Below are positions 15,959-23,626 of a stretch of 64,000 nt of DNA, piece after piece. Each line of letters opens with the position of its first letter. Position 1 is the stretch's first letter. The notes under the pieces are model-generated. The model saw only the letters and a list, made by a program, of their open reading frames with translations. It made no database searches and had not been told where the DNA came from. Origin of the DNA: an uncultured Prevotella sp. (GTDB lineage: Bacteria; Bacteroidota; Bacteroidia; Bacteroidales; Bacteroidaceae); assembly GCA_900315635.1 (NCBI GenBank), contig OMZV01000002.1, positions 1-64,000 of the forward strand. Direction: 5' to 3'. Both the position numbers and the translations under genes were made by a program.

Positions 15959-17002
15959 TTAAAACGCTTCCCTATACTTGCTTTCATCCTTATCATCCAG
16001 CATGGAGAGATAAGAATTGTATCGGCTTTCAGCGATATAATGTTCTTCTACGGCCTTCTTTACAGCACATCCCGGTTCGTTGGTATGTGTACAATTGGAG
16101 AAACGGCAGTCCTTGGAGAACTTGAAAATCTCACGGAAATAACTTGTTAACTCTGAACGCTCAATATCGAACGTTCCAAATCCCTTTATACCCGGCGTGT
16201 CGATGATATATCCGCCACCAGACAGCTCCAGCATCTCGCTGAATGTTGTGGTGTGCATTCCCGTGTCGTGGGCATCACTAATCTCCGCCGTCTTTTGGTG
16301 AGCATCTGGAATGAGGGCATTGATAAGGGTAGACTTTCCCACACCGCTGTTGCCGGAAAGGAGCGTGACCTTACCGTTAAGAAGCTTCAGCAAATCGGGA
16401 ATCCCCACCAGACCTCCCCCAAGGGGAGGCTTTTGATCACCTAATATTGTTTGTGATACTTCCTCAGTATTATTTAGGTGATTAGACATCCTCCCCTTGG
16501 GGGAGGCTTGGTGGGGAATAGAGCTTTTCAGACTCATTTCAATGCACTTATACCCAATGGTCTCATATAGATTGACCATCATCTTCTCATACCTTAGCTC
16601 GTCCTCATCAAGCAAGTCGAGCTTGTTGAAGACCAGCGTAACCGGCACACGGTAAGCCTCGGCACCGGCAAGGAAGCGGTCGATGAATGTTGTTGATGTA
16701 GTGGGGTGGGCTATGGTAACCATGAGGAAAGCCTGGTCGAGATTACAGGCAAGGATGCTACTTTGCTTCGACAAGTTCGGCGACTTGCGGATAATATAGT
16801 TCTTCCGGTCGTCGATGTCGGTAATTAAGGCAGTCCCCTCCTGATTGCGGACGATGGTGACATAGTCGCCTACGGCAACAGGATTGGTGCTCCTTATGCC
16901 TTTTAGTCGGAAGTTTCCCTTTACCTTGCATTCCACCATCAAACCCTCATCAGTCTTGACAGTGTACCAGCTTCCTGTGTTCTTGATTACGAGTCCGTGC
17001 AT
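15959..17002 (-). CDS. rsgA: Ribosome small subunit GTPase RsgA with an in-frame repeat insertion
   Basis: RsgA is a circularly permuted GTPase that helps mature the 30S subunit and release RbfA. The 347-residue protein has an OB domain (about 1-70), the G4 motif NKLD (126-129), the P-loop GNSGVGKST (217-225), the G3 motif DTPG (258-261) and a zinc-binding CxxxxC/H region near [15 protein letters not shown]. About 43 residues (160-202) between the G4/G5 part and the P-loop are not family sequence. They include [15 protein letters not shown] and [13 protein letters not shown] and are encoded by a 126-bp palindromic repeat element. Removing them would give the usual length of about 300-305. The catalytic motifs are intact, so the protein is probably functional. 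It lies downstream of frr. Confidence 0.92.
   Translation of the reverse strand: MHGLVIKNTGSWYTVKTDEGLMVECKVKGNFRLKGIRSTNPVAVGDYVTIVRNQEGTALITDIDDRKNYIIRKSPNLSKQSSILACNLDQAFLMVTIAHPTTSTTFIDRFLAGAEAYRVPVTLVFNKLDLLDEDELRYEKMMVNLYETIGYKCIEMSLKSSIPHQASPKGRMSNHLNNTEEVSQTILGDQKPPLGGGLVGIPDLLKLLNGKVTLLSGNSGVGKSTLINALIPDAHQKTAEISDAHDTGMHTTTFSEMLELSGGGYIIDTPGIKGFGTFDIERSELTSYFREIFKFSKDCRFSNCTHTNEPGCAVKKAVEEHYIAESRYNSYLSMLDDKDESKYREAF
16397..16522. repeat. Palindromic repeat family B, complete element inside rsgA
   Basis: The left end (TCCCCACCAGACCTCCCCCA and on to 16430) is a near-perfect reverse complement of the right end (about 16488-16517). Just inside, GATCACCTAATATT faces TATTTAGGTGATTA, so nearly the whole 126 bp is an inverted repeat. 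The insert length is a multiple of three on the coding strand and has no stop in the rsgA frame. This is the fullest copy of the family in the window. Confidence 0.85.
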
Positions 17003-17011
17003 TATCTATCT

Positions 17012-17119
17012 TTTATTCAAAATTCAAAATTATGATATGACTTGTATCATATTATTTTATTAATGGAACGCTAGAACAGTTACCCATTAATATGGTAATC
17101 ATAATTTTGAATTATGAAT
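17012..17119. repeat. Simple repeat family C, inverted pair between frr and rsgA
   Basis: The sequence at 17015-17036 (ATTCAAAATTCAAAATTATG and two more bases) faces its near-exact reverse complement at 17098-17119. About 60 nt of unrelated sequence lie between them. It fills the frr-rsgA gap and could fold as a hairpin in the joint transcript. Confidence 0.65.
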
Positions 17120-17122
17120 TTA

Positions 17123-17683
17123 TTATACTGTCATTATCTCTTTCTGCTTGTCGGCAAGGAGGGCATCGATCTTCTTCATTAGCTTGTCATGAATCTTCTG
17201 CAGTTCAGCCTCGGCATCCTTCTCATTGTCCTCAGATAGACCATCCTTGATAGCCTTCTTCAGCTTGTCCTTAGTCTCGGCGCGGGCGTTGCGAATCTCC
17301 ACCTTTACCTTCTCGCCTATCTTATTACACTGCTTGACGAGTTCCTTACGGCGCTCCTGTGTTGGCTGAGGAATAGCCAGACGGATAACCTCACCGTTGT
17401 TCTCAGGAGTGATTCCGACACCACTGTCCATGATACCCTTCTCAATGTCACGGATAGCCTTCTTGTCCCATGGACGGATAGCGATAGTGCGTGCGTCAGG
17501 AGTATTTACCGTAGCCACCTGGTTCAGAGGAACCATCTGTCCGTATGAATTCACACGAACCTGGTCGAGGATAGCCACATTGGCACGTCCGGCGCGGATG
17601 CGTGACAACTCAGTCTCTAAGTATTTTGCCGACTTGTCCATTCTGGACTCAGTGTCTTTCAGTGTTGCTTTTACGTCTAACAT
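17123..17683 (-). CDS. frr: Ribosome recycling factor
   Basis: RRF works with EF-G to split the post-termination ribosome. The 186-residue protein is full length and shows the family landmarks ELSRIRAGRANVAILD, VNTPDARTIAIRPWDKKA, GVGITPENNGEVIRLAIPQ and TQERRKELVKQ. The three-helix bundle is interrupted by the beta-rich domain at about 30-105. It is the first gene of a two-gene unit with rsgA, both acting on the ribosome. A -7 box TAAATTTG lies upstream on the minus strand. Confidence 0.96.
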   Translation of the reverse strand: MLDVKATLKDTESRMDKSAKYLETELSRIRAGRANVAILDQVRVNSYGQMVPLNQVATVNTPDARTIAIRPWDKKAIRDIEKGIMDSGVGITPENNGEVIRLAIPQPTQERRKELVKQCNKIGEKVKVEIRNARAETKDKLKKAIKDGLSEDNEKDAEAELQKIHDKLMKKIDALLADKQKEIMTV

Positions 17684-17717
17684 AGTTTATAGTTTTTGAG
17701 TTTTTTATAATAATAGG

Positions 17718-17749
17718 CAAATTTAGGCATTTATTTCCAAATTCACAAC
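17718..17749 (-). promoter_or_regulatory. Probable promoter of frr
   Basis: On the minus strand GTTG (17749-17746) and TAAATTTG (17725-17718) are 20 nt apart. The -7 box is exact and the -33 box has one mismatch. It lies 34 nt before the frr start. Confidence 0.55.
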
Positions 17750-17787
17750 TATTTATTGAGTAAAAATGTGTGTTAGTTGAAAAAAGA

Positions 17788-17818
17788 ATTGAAAATCAAT
17801 GGAATTCTATTACCTTTG
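17788..17818 (+). promoter_or_regulatory. Promoter of the outer membrane barrel gene
   Basis: ATTG at 17788-17791 and TACCTTTG at 17811-17818 are 19 nt apart. The -7 box is exact and the -33 box has one mismatch. The -7 box ends 42 nt before the ATG at 17861. Confidence 0.6.
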
Positions 17819-17860
17819 CAGTAAATAAAAAAAGGATAACGAGAAAATAATTAAAATCTG

Positions 17861-20854
17861 ATGAAAAAATATCTACTCTTACTGTTTCTGAGCATTGTAA
17901 CTCTGGCGGCAAACTCGCAAACCCGTACAATATCAGGAACCCTCTATGATGGAGAAGTAAAGGAAGCTGTTCCTTATGCAGCCGTACAGTTGCTTAAGAG
18001 CAATTCCGACTCGACTTACATCATCGGTGTGACAACCGATGAGAAAGGTCGTTTCGCCCTTGTAGCCCCAACCGACGGACGTTTTGTCATCCGTGCGAGC
18101 TATGTCGGCTATAAGACAATAGTAAGGGACGTCGTCGTTGCCAACAACCAGGATGTAAATGTCGGAACGTTGGAATTCGCCAGCGACAGCCACACATTGA
18201 AGGAGGTTACCGTTACGGCAACACCGCCAAAGGTTGTTGTCAAGAACGATACCTTCCAGTATAATGCTGCGGCTTACCGTGTACCTGAAGGCTCAACTCT
18301 CGAAGCCCTCGTGAAGAAACTTCCTGGCGCCGAGGTCAGCGACGACGGAACAATCAAGATCAACGGTAAGACCGTCCAGAAGATTCTCATTGACGGAAAG
18401 GAATTCATGACCGGCGATACAAAGACGGCAATGAAGAACCTGCCTACATCTATAGTGAACACCGTCAAAGCATACGACCAGCAGAGTGACCTCAGCCGTG
18501 TCACCGGTATCGACGATGGCAATGAGCAAACTGTCCTCGACTTCGGAATCAAGAGAGGCATGAACAAAGGGGTATTCTCCAACATTGACCTTGGAATTGG
18601 CACCCACAGCCGGTATGCCGAGCGTGGAATGGCAGCTTACTTCAACAATAAGTTCCGCATGATGGTATTCGGCAATGCCAACAATGTCAATGACATGGGA
18701 TTCGGAGGCGGACCACGTGGCGGTTTCGGAGGAATGCGCCAGGGTCTTAACTCTACAAAAATGCTAGGACTCAATCTCAATTATAACAACAGCAAAACCT
18801 TACAATGGGATGGTTCCATACGTTGGAATCATTCCGACGGCGACCGGCAGACAAGAGTGTCGTCAGAGAACTTTGTCGCAACGCAAGGCTCTTACAGCAA
18901 CAGCCTCTCTCAGGCTTACACCCGCTCGAACTCCTGGGACGGACGGTTCCGCTTGGAGTGGACACCTGATTCTATGTGGAATATAATGTTTCGCCCGAAC
19001 ATTACCCTCACAAAGAGCGATGGCAACACAGTCCGTACATCGGCATCATACAATGACGACCCATACGACTACACCGATTCGCCACTCGACGAGCAGGAGA
19101 TCCAGAAGCTCAATGAGCAGGGACTGATGGTCAACACCCAACGGACAACATCGATTACCTACGGCGACGCAACCAAGCTCGGTGGTATGTTGCAGGTAAA
19201 CAGAAAACTGGGTCATAATGGCCGTAATGTAACTCTGCGTGCCGATGCTGATTATGACGACGAGGACTCAAAGACTTTCTCGACACAGGACATCCAGTAC
19301 TTCCAGTTGCAAAGTGCCCTCGGTGTTGATTCCACATATCGTGCCTACCGTTACAACACAATGCCTACCAAGTCGTGGGACTATGCCTTGCAGGCAACCT
19401 ACAGTGAGCCGGTAGCCCCGAAGACCTACTTGCAGCTTTCTTATCGCTGGAAGTACTCGTTCACCAAGAGCGACCGCTCTACTTACGACTTCTCCGACCT
19501 GCCTTCAGGAACATTCAGCGGCATCACCCCGGCTTACCGTTCGTGGGACAACTACCTGTCGTTGCTGCCACAGTCGCTCGACGATTACTTCGACCAGAGC
19601 CTTAGCCGCTACTCCGAGTATAAGAACTACACTCAGGAGATACAACTCATGCTCCGAATGAACAGAACAAAATGGCGTTTGAATGTAGGTGCAATGGTTC
19701 AGCCGCAGCACTCCAGCTATATGCAGGATTATCTCGGTGTACATGTCGATACAACCCGTAACGTAGTCAACTGGAGCCCGACGCTCGACTTCCGTTATAA
19801 GTTCAACAAACAGAGCAACCTCCGCATCAACTATCGTGGAACAGCTACCCAGCCTTCTATGAGCCAGTTGCTTGACATCACCGATAATACCGACCCTCAG
19901 AACATCAAACTCGGTAACCCTGGACTGAAGCCGTCGTTTACAGACAGGTTCCGTTTCTTCTTCAATAACTACAGGGAGAAATACTATCAGGGCTTCATGA
20001 CATTTCTTAATTTCTCGACAACGCGTAACGCCATCGGCAACAGCGTCTACTATGACTCCGAGACAGGAGCCCGCACCGTTCGTCCTGTCAACGTCAACGG
20101 AAACTGGGATGCCAGCGCAGCCATCATGTTCAACACCAGTCTCGACTCAGCCGGAATATGGAATGTCAATACATTCTCCAATGTCAACTACAACCGTTAT
20201 GCAAGCTACTTGCAGTTGCGGAACATGGACGAGATGGAGAAGAACATCACCAACAGCACGACTCTCGGCGAGCGTCTTTCGTTCAGCTACCGCAACTCTT
20301 GGATAGAGATAGAGCTCGATGGTTCACTGAACTACACTCATACAAAGAACAACCTTCAGTCGACAAGCAACCTCAACACATGGCAGTTTGCTTACGGTCC
20401 GAACATTAACTTGACCCTGCCGTGGAACATGAGCATATCGACCGACCTTCATGAACAGAGCCGCCGCGGATATAATGATGCATCGCTGAACACCAATGAG
20501 CTTCTTTGGAACGCACAAATATCGCAGTCGCTGCTGAAAGGTAATGCCCTGACGCTCAGTGTCCAGCTCTATGATATTCTGCACAAGCAGAGCAATCTCA
20601 GCCGTACCATCAGTGCTATGAGCCGTACTGATACGGAATACAACTCCATCAACAGCTACATCATGTTCCATGCATCCTATCGTCTGAACCTCTTCGGCGG
20701 TAAGCAGGCTCGCGACCAGATGCGTAACGGCAGTGATGGCAGCAGAAGATTCGGCCCTCCGGGTCCTCCTCCAGGTGGCGGTCAGCGTCCAATGGTTCCT
20801 CCTCCAGGCGGATTCGGTGGACATAGAGGTCCGATGGGAGGTTTCGGAGGATAA
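17861..20854 (+). CDS. Outer membrane beta-barrel protein, TonB-receptor-like, with Gly/Pro-rich tail
   Basis: The protein has 997 residues and a signal peptide (1-19, MKKYLLLLFLSIVTLAANS). A carboxypeptidase-regulatory-like beta domain follows (about 22-110). Next is a degenerate TonB plug (LVKKLPGAEVSDDGTIKING, then KILIDGKEFMTGD), and a large barrel fills the rest. The order fits the Bacteroidetes outer membrane beta-barrel family related to TonB receptors. A Gly-rich loop (GFGGGPRGGFGGMRQG) lies in the first part of the barrel. The last 35 residues are an unusual Gly/Pro-rich tail (PPGPPPGGGQRP, MVPPPGGFGG). Barrels normally end in an aromatic residue, so this tail probably hangs in the periplasm after the last strand. 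No SusD partner is adjacent. The substrate is unknown. Confidence 0.83.
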   Translation: MKKYLLLLFLSIVTLAANSQTRTISGTLYDGEVKEAVPYAAVQLLKSNSDSTYIIGVTTDEKGRFALVAPTDGRFVIRASYVGYKTIVRDVVVANNQDVNVGTLEFASDSHTLKEVTVTATPPKVVVKNDTFQYNAAAYRVPEGSTLEALVKKLPGAEVSDDGTIKINGKTVQKILIDGKEFMTGDTKTAMKNLPTSIVNTVKAYDQQSDLSRVTGIDDGNEQTVLDFGIKRGMNKGVFSNIDLGIGTHSRYAERGMAAYFNNKFRMMVFGNANNVNDMGFGGGPRGGFGGMRQGLNSTKMLGLNLNYNNSKTLQWDGSIRWNHSDGDRQTRVSSENFVATQGSYSNSLSQAYTRSNSWDGRFRLEWTPDSMWNIMFRPNITLTKSDGNTVRTSASYNDDPYDYTDSPLDEQEIQKLNEQGLMVNTQRTTSITYGDATKLGGMLQVNRKLGHNGRNVTLRADADYDDEDSKTFSTQDIQYFQLQSALGVDSTYRAYRYNTMPTKSWDYALQATYSEPVAPKTYLQLSYRWKYSFTKSDRSTYDFSDLPSGTFSGITPAYRSWDNYLSLLPQSLDDYFDQSLSRYSEYKNYTQEIQLMLRMNRTKWRLNVGAMVQPQHSSYMQDYLGVHVDTTRNVVNWSPTLDFRYKFNKQSNLRINYRGTATQPSMSQLLDITDNTDPQNIKLGNPGLKPSFTDRFRFFFNNYREKYYQGFMTFLNFSTTRNAIGNSVYYDSETGARTVRPVNVNGNWDASAAIMFNTSLDSAGIWNVNTFSNVNYNRYASYLQLRNMDEMEKNITNSTTLGERLSFSYRNSWIEIELDGSLNYTHTKNNLQSTSNLNTWQFAYGPNINLTLPWNMSISTDLHEQSRRGYNDASLNTNELLWNAQISQSLLKGNALTLSVQLYDILHKQSNLSRTISAMSRTDTEYNSINSYIMFHASYRLNLFGGKQARDQMRNGSDGSRRFGPPGPPPGGGQRPMVPPPGGFGGHRGPMGGFGG

Positions 20855-20922
20855 TGGAAAATCCTCTGCAAGACTCCCCACAAAGGGGAATAGTTAGATT
20901 ATAAATAGAATGAAATATAGAC

Positions 20923-21077
20923 TTAAAGTTCTGCTATATACTGCGTTACTTGCTTATATAGTGTCTTTAAGTCTTTTTGCACAACATCCCAAACCACTTT
21001 GCCGTCAACTTGATAGTAACCATGTACTATGTTATCATGTGTTCCAGACGGTTCTTGTCTTTAAGCGGCTCTCTCAT
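20923..21077 (-). pseudogene. hepT: Remnant of a HepT (HEPN) toxin gene with internal deletion
   Basis: An ATG at 21077, overlapping the end of the mntA-like gene, opens MREPLKDKNRLEHMI, the usual N-terminus of HepT proteins. After 16 codons it hits a stop. From about 21045 on, another frame reads NIVHGYYQVDGKVVWDVVQ and DLKTLYKQVTQYIAEL before a stop at 20923. This is the usual C-terminal end of HepT, including the HG part of the RNase RxxxxH region. The middle of the protein, about 60 residues or more, is missing and the frame is broken at the join. The piece is 155 bp against about 350 bp for an intact gene. The toxin is therefore dead while the antitoxin gene beside it is intact. Confidence 0.8.
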
Positions 21078-21354
21078 AGACTAGAATCTTATCCTTGTTT
21101 GCGCTTTCTCTGGCAAAAGGAAGCAATGAATCCTCTGTTACCAAATCAACCTCTCTGCCCAGAAGTTCCTTGAGGTCGAAGAGCATGGCGAAGAATTTAA
21201 GTCCTACTGTTTGAGTCTCGTCAAGAACAACCATTATGTCAATGTCACTGTCTTCCTTTTCTTCTCCTCTTGAAAAAGAACCGAAGACCCAAGCCTTCTT
21301 AACAGGTTGTCCTGCAAAGTAGTTCTGGAGTTTGTCTTTTAATTGATTGTTCAT
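21061..21354 (-). CDS. mntA: MntA-type minimal nucleotidyltransferase (antitoxin of a HepT pair)
   Basis: The protein has 97 residues. AWVFGSFSRGEEKEDSDIDIMVV (22-44) is the nucleotidyltransferase motif with GSFSRG at 25-30 and the metal-binding Asp37 and Asp39. The rest matches the MNT domain that pairs with HEPN proteins (FFAMLFDLKELLGREVDLV). In characterised pairs the MNT protein adds AMP groups to a HepT tyrosine and silences its RNase activity. The motif is intact here but the partner gene immediately downstream is destroyed, so this is an antitoxin without a local target. It overlaps the hepT remnant start by 17 nt, the usual arrangement. Confidence 0.88.
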   Translation of the reverse strand: MNNQLKDKLQNYFAGQPVKKAWVFGSFSRGEEKEDSDIDIMVVLDETQTVGLKFFAMLFDLKELLGREVDLVTEDSLLPFARESANKDKILVYERAA

Positions 21355-21427
21355 AATAGTCCTCCTTTCTTTTCTGCTACAAAAATAAGGTTTTATTTCC
21401 GAACTAACAACTTTTGATTGATATTTT

Positions 21428-22003
21428 TCAATCTGTGGAGTTAATTACCTTCTCAATGACTTTAGGGAAGTACTCCATTTCGAGCTTATGCTCCTTAGCG
21501 GCAATATCGTCAGCGGAATCATCCGGCGATATTGCCGTTTTGTATTGGGCAATGATCTCACCGGAGTCATATTGGCGGGTAACCCAGTGGACGGTCATGC
21601 CCGTCTCGGTCTCACCGGCAGCCTTGACAGCCTCGTGGACATGATGACCATACATCCCCTTTCCGCCGAACTTCGGCAGCAGGGCAGGGTGGATGTTTAT
21701 CATCCGGTGGTCGTAAGCGTCGATAAGGAATCCCGGAATAAGCAGAAGGAATCCGGCAAGGACAATGAAGTCGACATGCTCACGGCGCATCAGTCCCAGC
21801 ATCTTTTCCTCATCGTTAATCTCAGCCTTTGTCATAACGTAAGTCTTGACTCCGAGCCGACGGGCACGGACAAGTGCGTAGGCATCGGGCTTATTGCTCA
21901 GTACAAAGGCAATCTCTGCCTTGCCGTTGCCCTGGAAATAACGGATAATATTCTCGCAGTTTGTACCGCTGCCACTAGCTAGTATGCAGATTCTTTTCTT
22001 CAT
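21428..22003 (-). CDS. purN: Phosphoribosylglycinamide formyltransferase PurN
   Basis: PurN transfers a formyl group from 10-formyl-tetrahydrofolate to GAR in purine synthesis. The protein of 191 residues starts MKKRICILASGSGTN, the family N-terminus with the phosphate-binding glycines. It has VLAGFLLLIPGFL, the catalytic NIHPALLPKFGGKGMYG (Asn and His) and TGMTVHWVTRQYDSGEIIAQ with the catalytic Asp. An ATG 12 codons upstream was rejected because the promoter -7 box (22016-22009) lies between the two. The -7 box ends only 5 nt before this ATG, so the mRNA is likely leaderless or nearly so. Confidence 0.93.
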   Translation of the reverse strand: MKKRICILASGSGTNCENIIRYFQGNGKAEIAFVLSNKPDAYALVRARRLGVKTYVMTKAEINDEEKMLGLMRREHVDFIVLAGFLLLIPGFLIDAYDHRMINIHPALLPKFGGKGMYGHHVHEAVKAAGETETGMTVHWVTRQYDSGEIIAQYKTAISPDDSADDIAAKEHKLEMEYFPKVIEKVINSTD

Positions 22004-22008
22004 GACTA

Positions 22009-22040
22009 CAAAGATACCACAAAAATATTGATAAATCAAA
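22009..22040 (-). promoter_or_regulatory. Promoter of purN
   Basis: On the minus strand TTTG (22040-22037) is followed after 20 nt by TATCTTTG (22016-22009). The -7 box is 5 nt from the purN ATG. Confidence 0.75.
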
Positions 22041-22056
22041 ATAACATGCTCATAAA

Positions 22057-22088
22057 TTTGGAGGCGTTTCTTTTATTTCTTACCTTTG
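22057..22088 (+). promoter_or_regulatory. Promoter of pncB
   Basis: TTTG at 22057-22060 and TACCTTTG at 22081-22088 are 20 nt apart. The promoter is divergent from that of purN, with only 16 nt between the two -33 boxes. It gives pncB a leader of about 60 nt. Confidence 0.75.
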
Positions 22089-22153
22089 CAAGAGGTAATT
22101 AATTTATGTAATTTAGATTTTCGTAGACTGTAGAAACTCTACTATCATACTTC

Positions 22154-23389
22154 ATGCGACAGATAATCAACCATTTTACTGACGACGACTTGTACAAGTT
22201 CTCGATGTGCTGTGCCGTCATTGACAACTACCCACGTGCACAAGTCAAATACATGTTCAACGACCGTGACAACCTTGTCTATCCCGAAGGCTTTGCCGAC
22301 CTTGTGATGGAACAGGTGGGCTATCTGGAGAATCTCGTCATCACCGACGAGGAGATAGAATTCATGAAACGCAAATGCTATTATCTGCCCGACTGGTTCT
22401 ACATCTATCTCCGTGGCTTCCGGTTCAAGAAGGAATGGGTTAAGGCATGGCAGGACGACGAACGCCATCTGCACATCGAGTTCGAAGGGCAATGGGCTGA
22501 GACTATTCTCCTTGAGGTAAAGGTGCTCGCCATCGTTTCCGAACTGTATTATATCGTCACAGGACAGGATGCCACGTTCGACTATGACGCTTACTATACC
22601 AAGGCTTATAACAAGGCTGAGCGGTTGATTGCAGCCGGATGTAAGTTCTCCGACTTCGGAACTCGCCGCCGTGCGTCTTTCAAGGCAGAGGATACTATTG
22701 TGCGGGCTATGAAAGCGGCCGGCGAAGATTTTGAGCAATCACATTCCGTCAGTCCGGAGCCGGCTGGAAAGGCAGGGCAATTCGTCGGCACGAGCAACAT
22801 CTACCTTGCCATGAAGTACGACCTCATACCTATAGGCACAATGGCCCACGAGTTCATTGCCGCCATCGGTGGAATGTACGGACCGCAGATGGCAAACCAT
22901 ATAGCCATGAACGCATGGCGCCACACCTTCAACGGGGCACTGGGAACATTCCTTTATGACACCTTCGGCTGGAGCATTTTCTCACTCAATTTCTCCGAGG
23001 ACTTCGCCAATCTGTTCAAGGGATTGCGCATAGACTCCGGTGACAATATCGACCAGTTGAAGAAGATCTGCGCCAAGTATGAGAGTCTGGGCATAAACCC
23101 GAAGACCAAGCAGGTTATCTTCTCGAACGCACTCGATACTGATACTGCCATTGAGTTGCAGCGGATAGCAGAGAAATATGTCCAGCCTTCATTCGGAATA
23201 GGCACTCACTTTACTAATGACTTCGATGGAATCCGACCGATGAACATCGTCATAAAGCTTGTTGCCGTGAAGATAACAGAGTCGTGGCCGTTCTATAACG
23301 ATACTTGCAAGATAAGCGAGGACGACGGTAAGCACACCGGAAAGCCTGAGGTTATCAAGCGTTTCATGGACGCTATCCACCTTTCTTAG
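22154..23389 (+). CDS. pncB: Nicotinate phosphoribosyltransferase
   Basis: PncB makes nicotinate mononucleotide from nicotinate and PRPP for NAD salvage. The 411-residue protein starts MRQIINHFTDDDLYKFSM and shows the PncB signature motifs. They include FSDFGTRRRASFKAED, the stretch with GTSNIYLAMKYDLIPIGTMAHE (a His that is phosphorylated in the family) and FANLFKGLRIDSGD. FSNALDTDTA and SFGIGTHFTNDF complete the phosphoribosyl binding region. Length is normal. It is transcribed divergently from purN and ends opposite the GH51 gene with a strong hairpin between them. Confidence 0.95.
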   Translation: MRQIINHFTDDDLYKFSMCCAVIDNYPRAQVKYMFNDRDNLVYPEGFADLVMEQVGYLENLVITDEEIEFMKRKCYYLPDWFYIYLRGFRFKKEWVKAWQDDERHLHIEFEGQWAETILLEVKVLAIVSELYYIVTGQDATFDYDAYYTKAYNKAERLIAAGCKFSDFGTRRRASFKAEDTIVRAMKAAGEDFEQSHSVSPEPAGKAGQFVGTSNIYLAMKYDLIPIGTMAHEFIAAIGGMYGPQMANHIAMNAWRHTFNGALGTFLYDTFGWSIFSLNFSEDFANLFKGLRIDSGDNIDQLKKICAKYESLGINPKTKQVIFSNALDTDTAIELQRIAEKYVQPSFGIGTHFTNDFDGIRPMNIVIKLVAVKITESWPFYNDTCKISEDDGKHTGKPEVIKRFMDAIHLS

Positions 23390-23455
23390 CTTGTCATGGA
23401 CGCTGTCTTGCGATGTAACGAACGTCATTTTGCATTGTATTAGATTATCTTTTGA

Positions 23456-23612
23456 GTTATAAAAGATACCGCTTTACACACAAAAATAATTTATTTTTAA
23501 ATAAAAACAAATTAAAAAGCGATGAAAAATAATCTATTTTTCATCGCTTTTGATACCCTTTTGTCACGTAAAAGATGCCTGTTTATAATATAAAAGAAGG
23601 CATCTTGTCTTT
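23456..23612. repeat. Intergenic repeat family A, copy 2
   Basis: AAAAGATACCGCTTTAC near 23461, GATACCCTTTTGTCACGTAA near 23552 and AAAGATGCC/GGCATCTT near 23571-23607 are variants of the GGTATCTTTTAC unit in both orientations. They surround AT-rich sequence (AAAATAATTTATTTTTAAAT) and a perfect hairpin at 23515-23551. Confidence 0.7.
23515..23551. terminator. Strong bidirectional terminator between pncB and GH51 gene
   Basis: The 17-nt arm 23515-23531 (AAAAGCGATGAAAAATA) pairs perfectly with 23535-23551 across a three-base loop. T-runs end the stem on both strands, so it can serve both pncB (plus) and the GH51 gene (minus). Confidence 0.75.
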
Positions 23613-23626
23613 CAAAATATAATCCT

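Noticed and set aside
20910-21173. An 87-codon plus-strand ORF with a signal-peptide-like start (MKYRLKVLLYTALLAYIVSLSLF)
   Set aside because: It runs antisense over the hepT remnant and the mntA gene, both of which match real families on the other strand. The hydrophobic start is an accident of the antisense frame.
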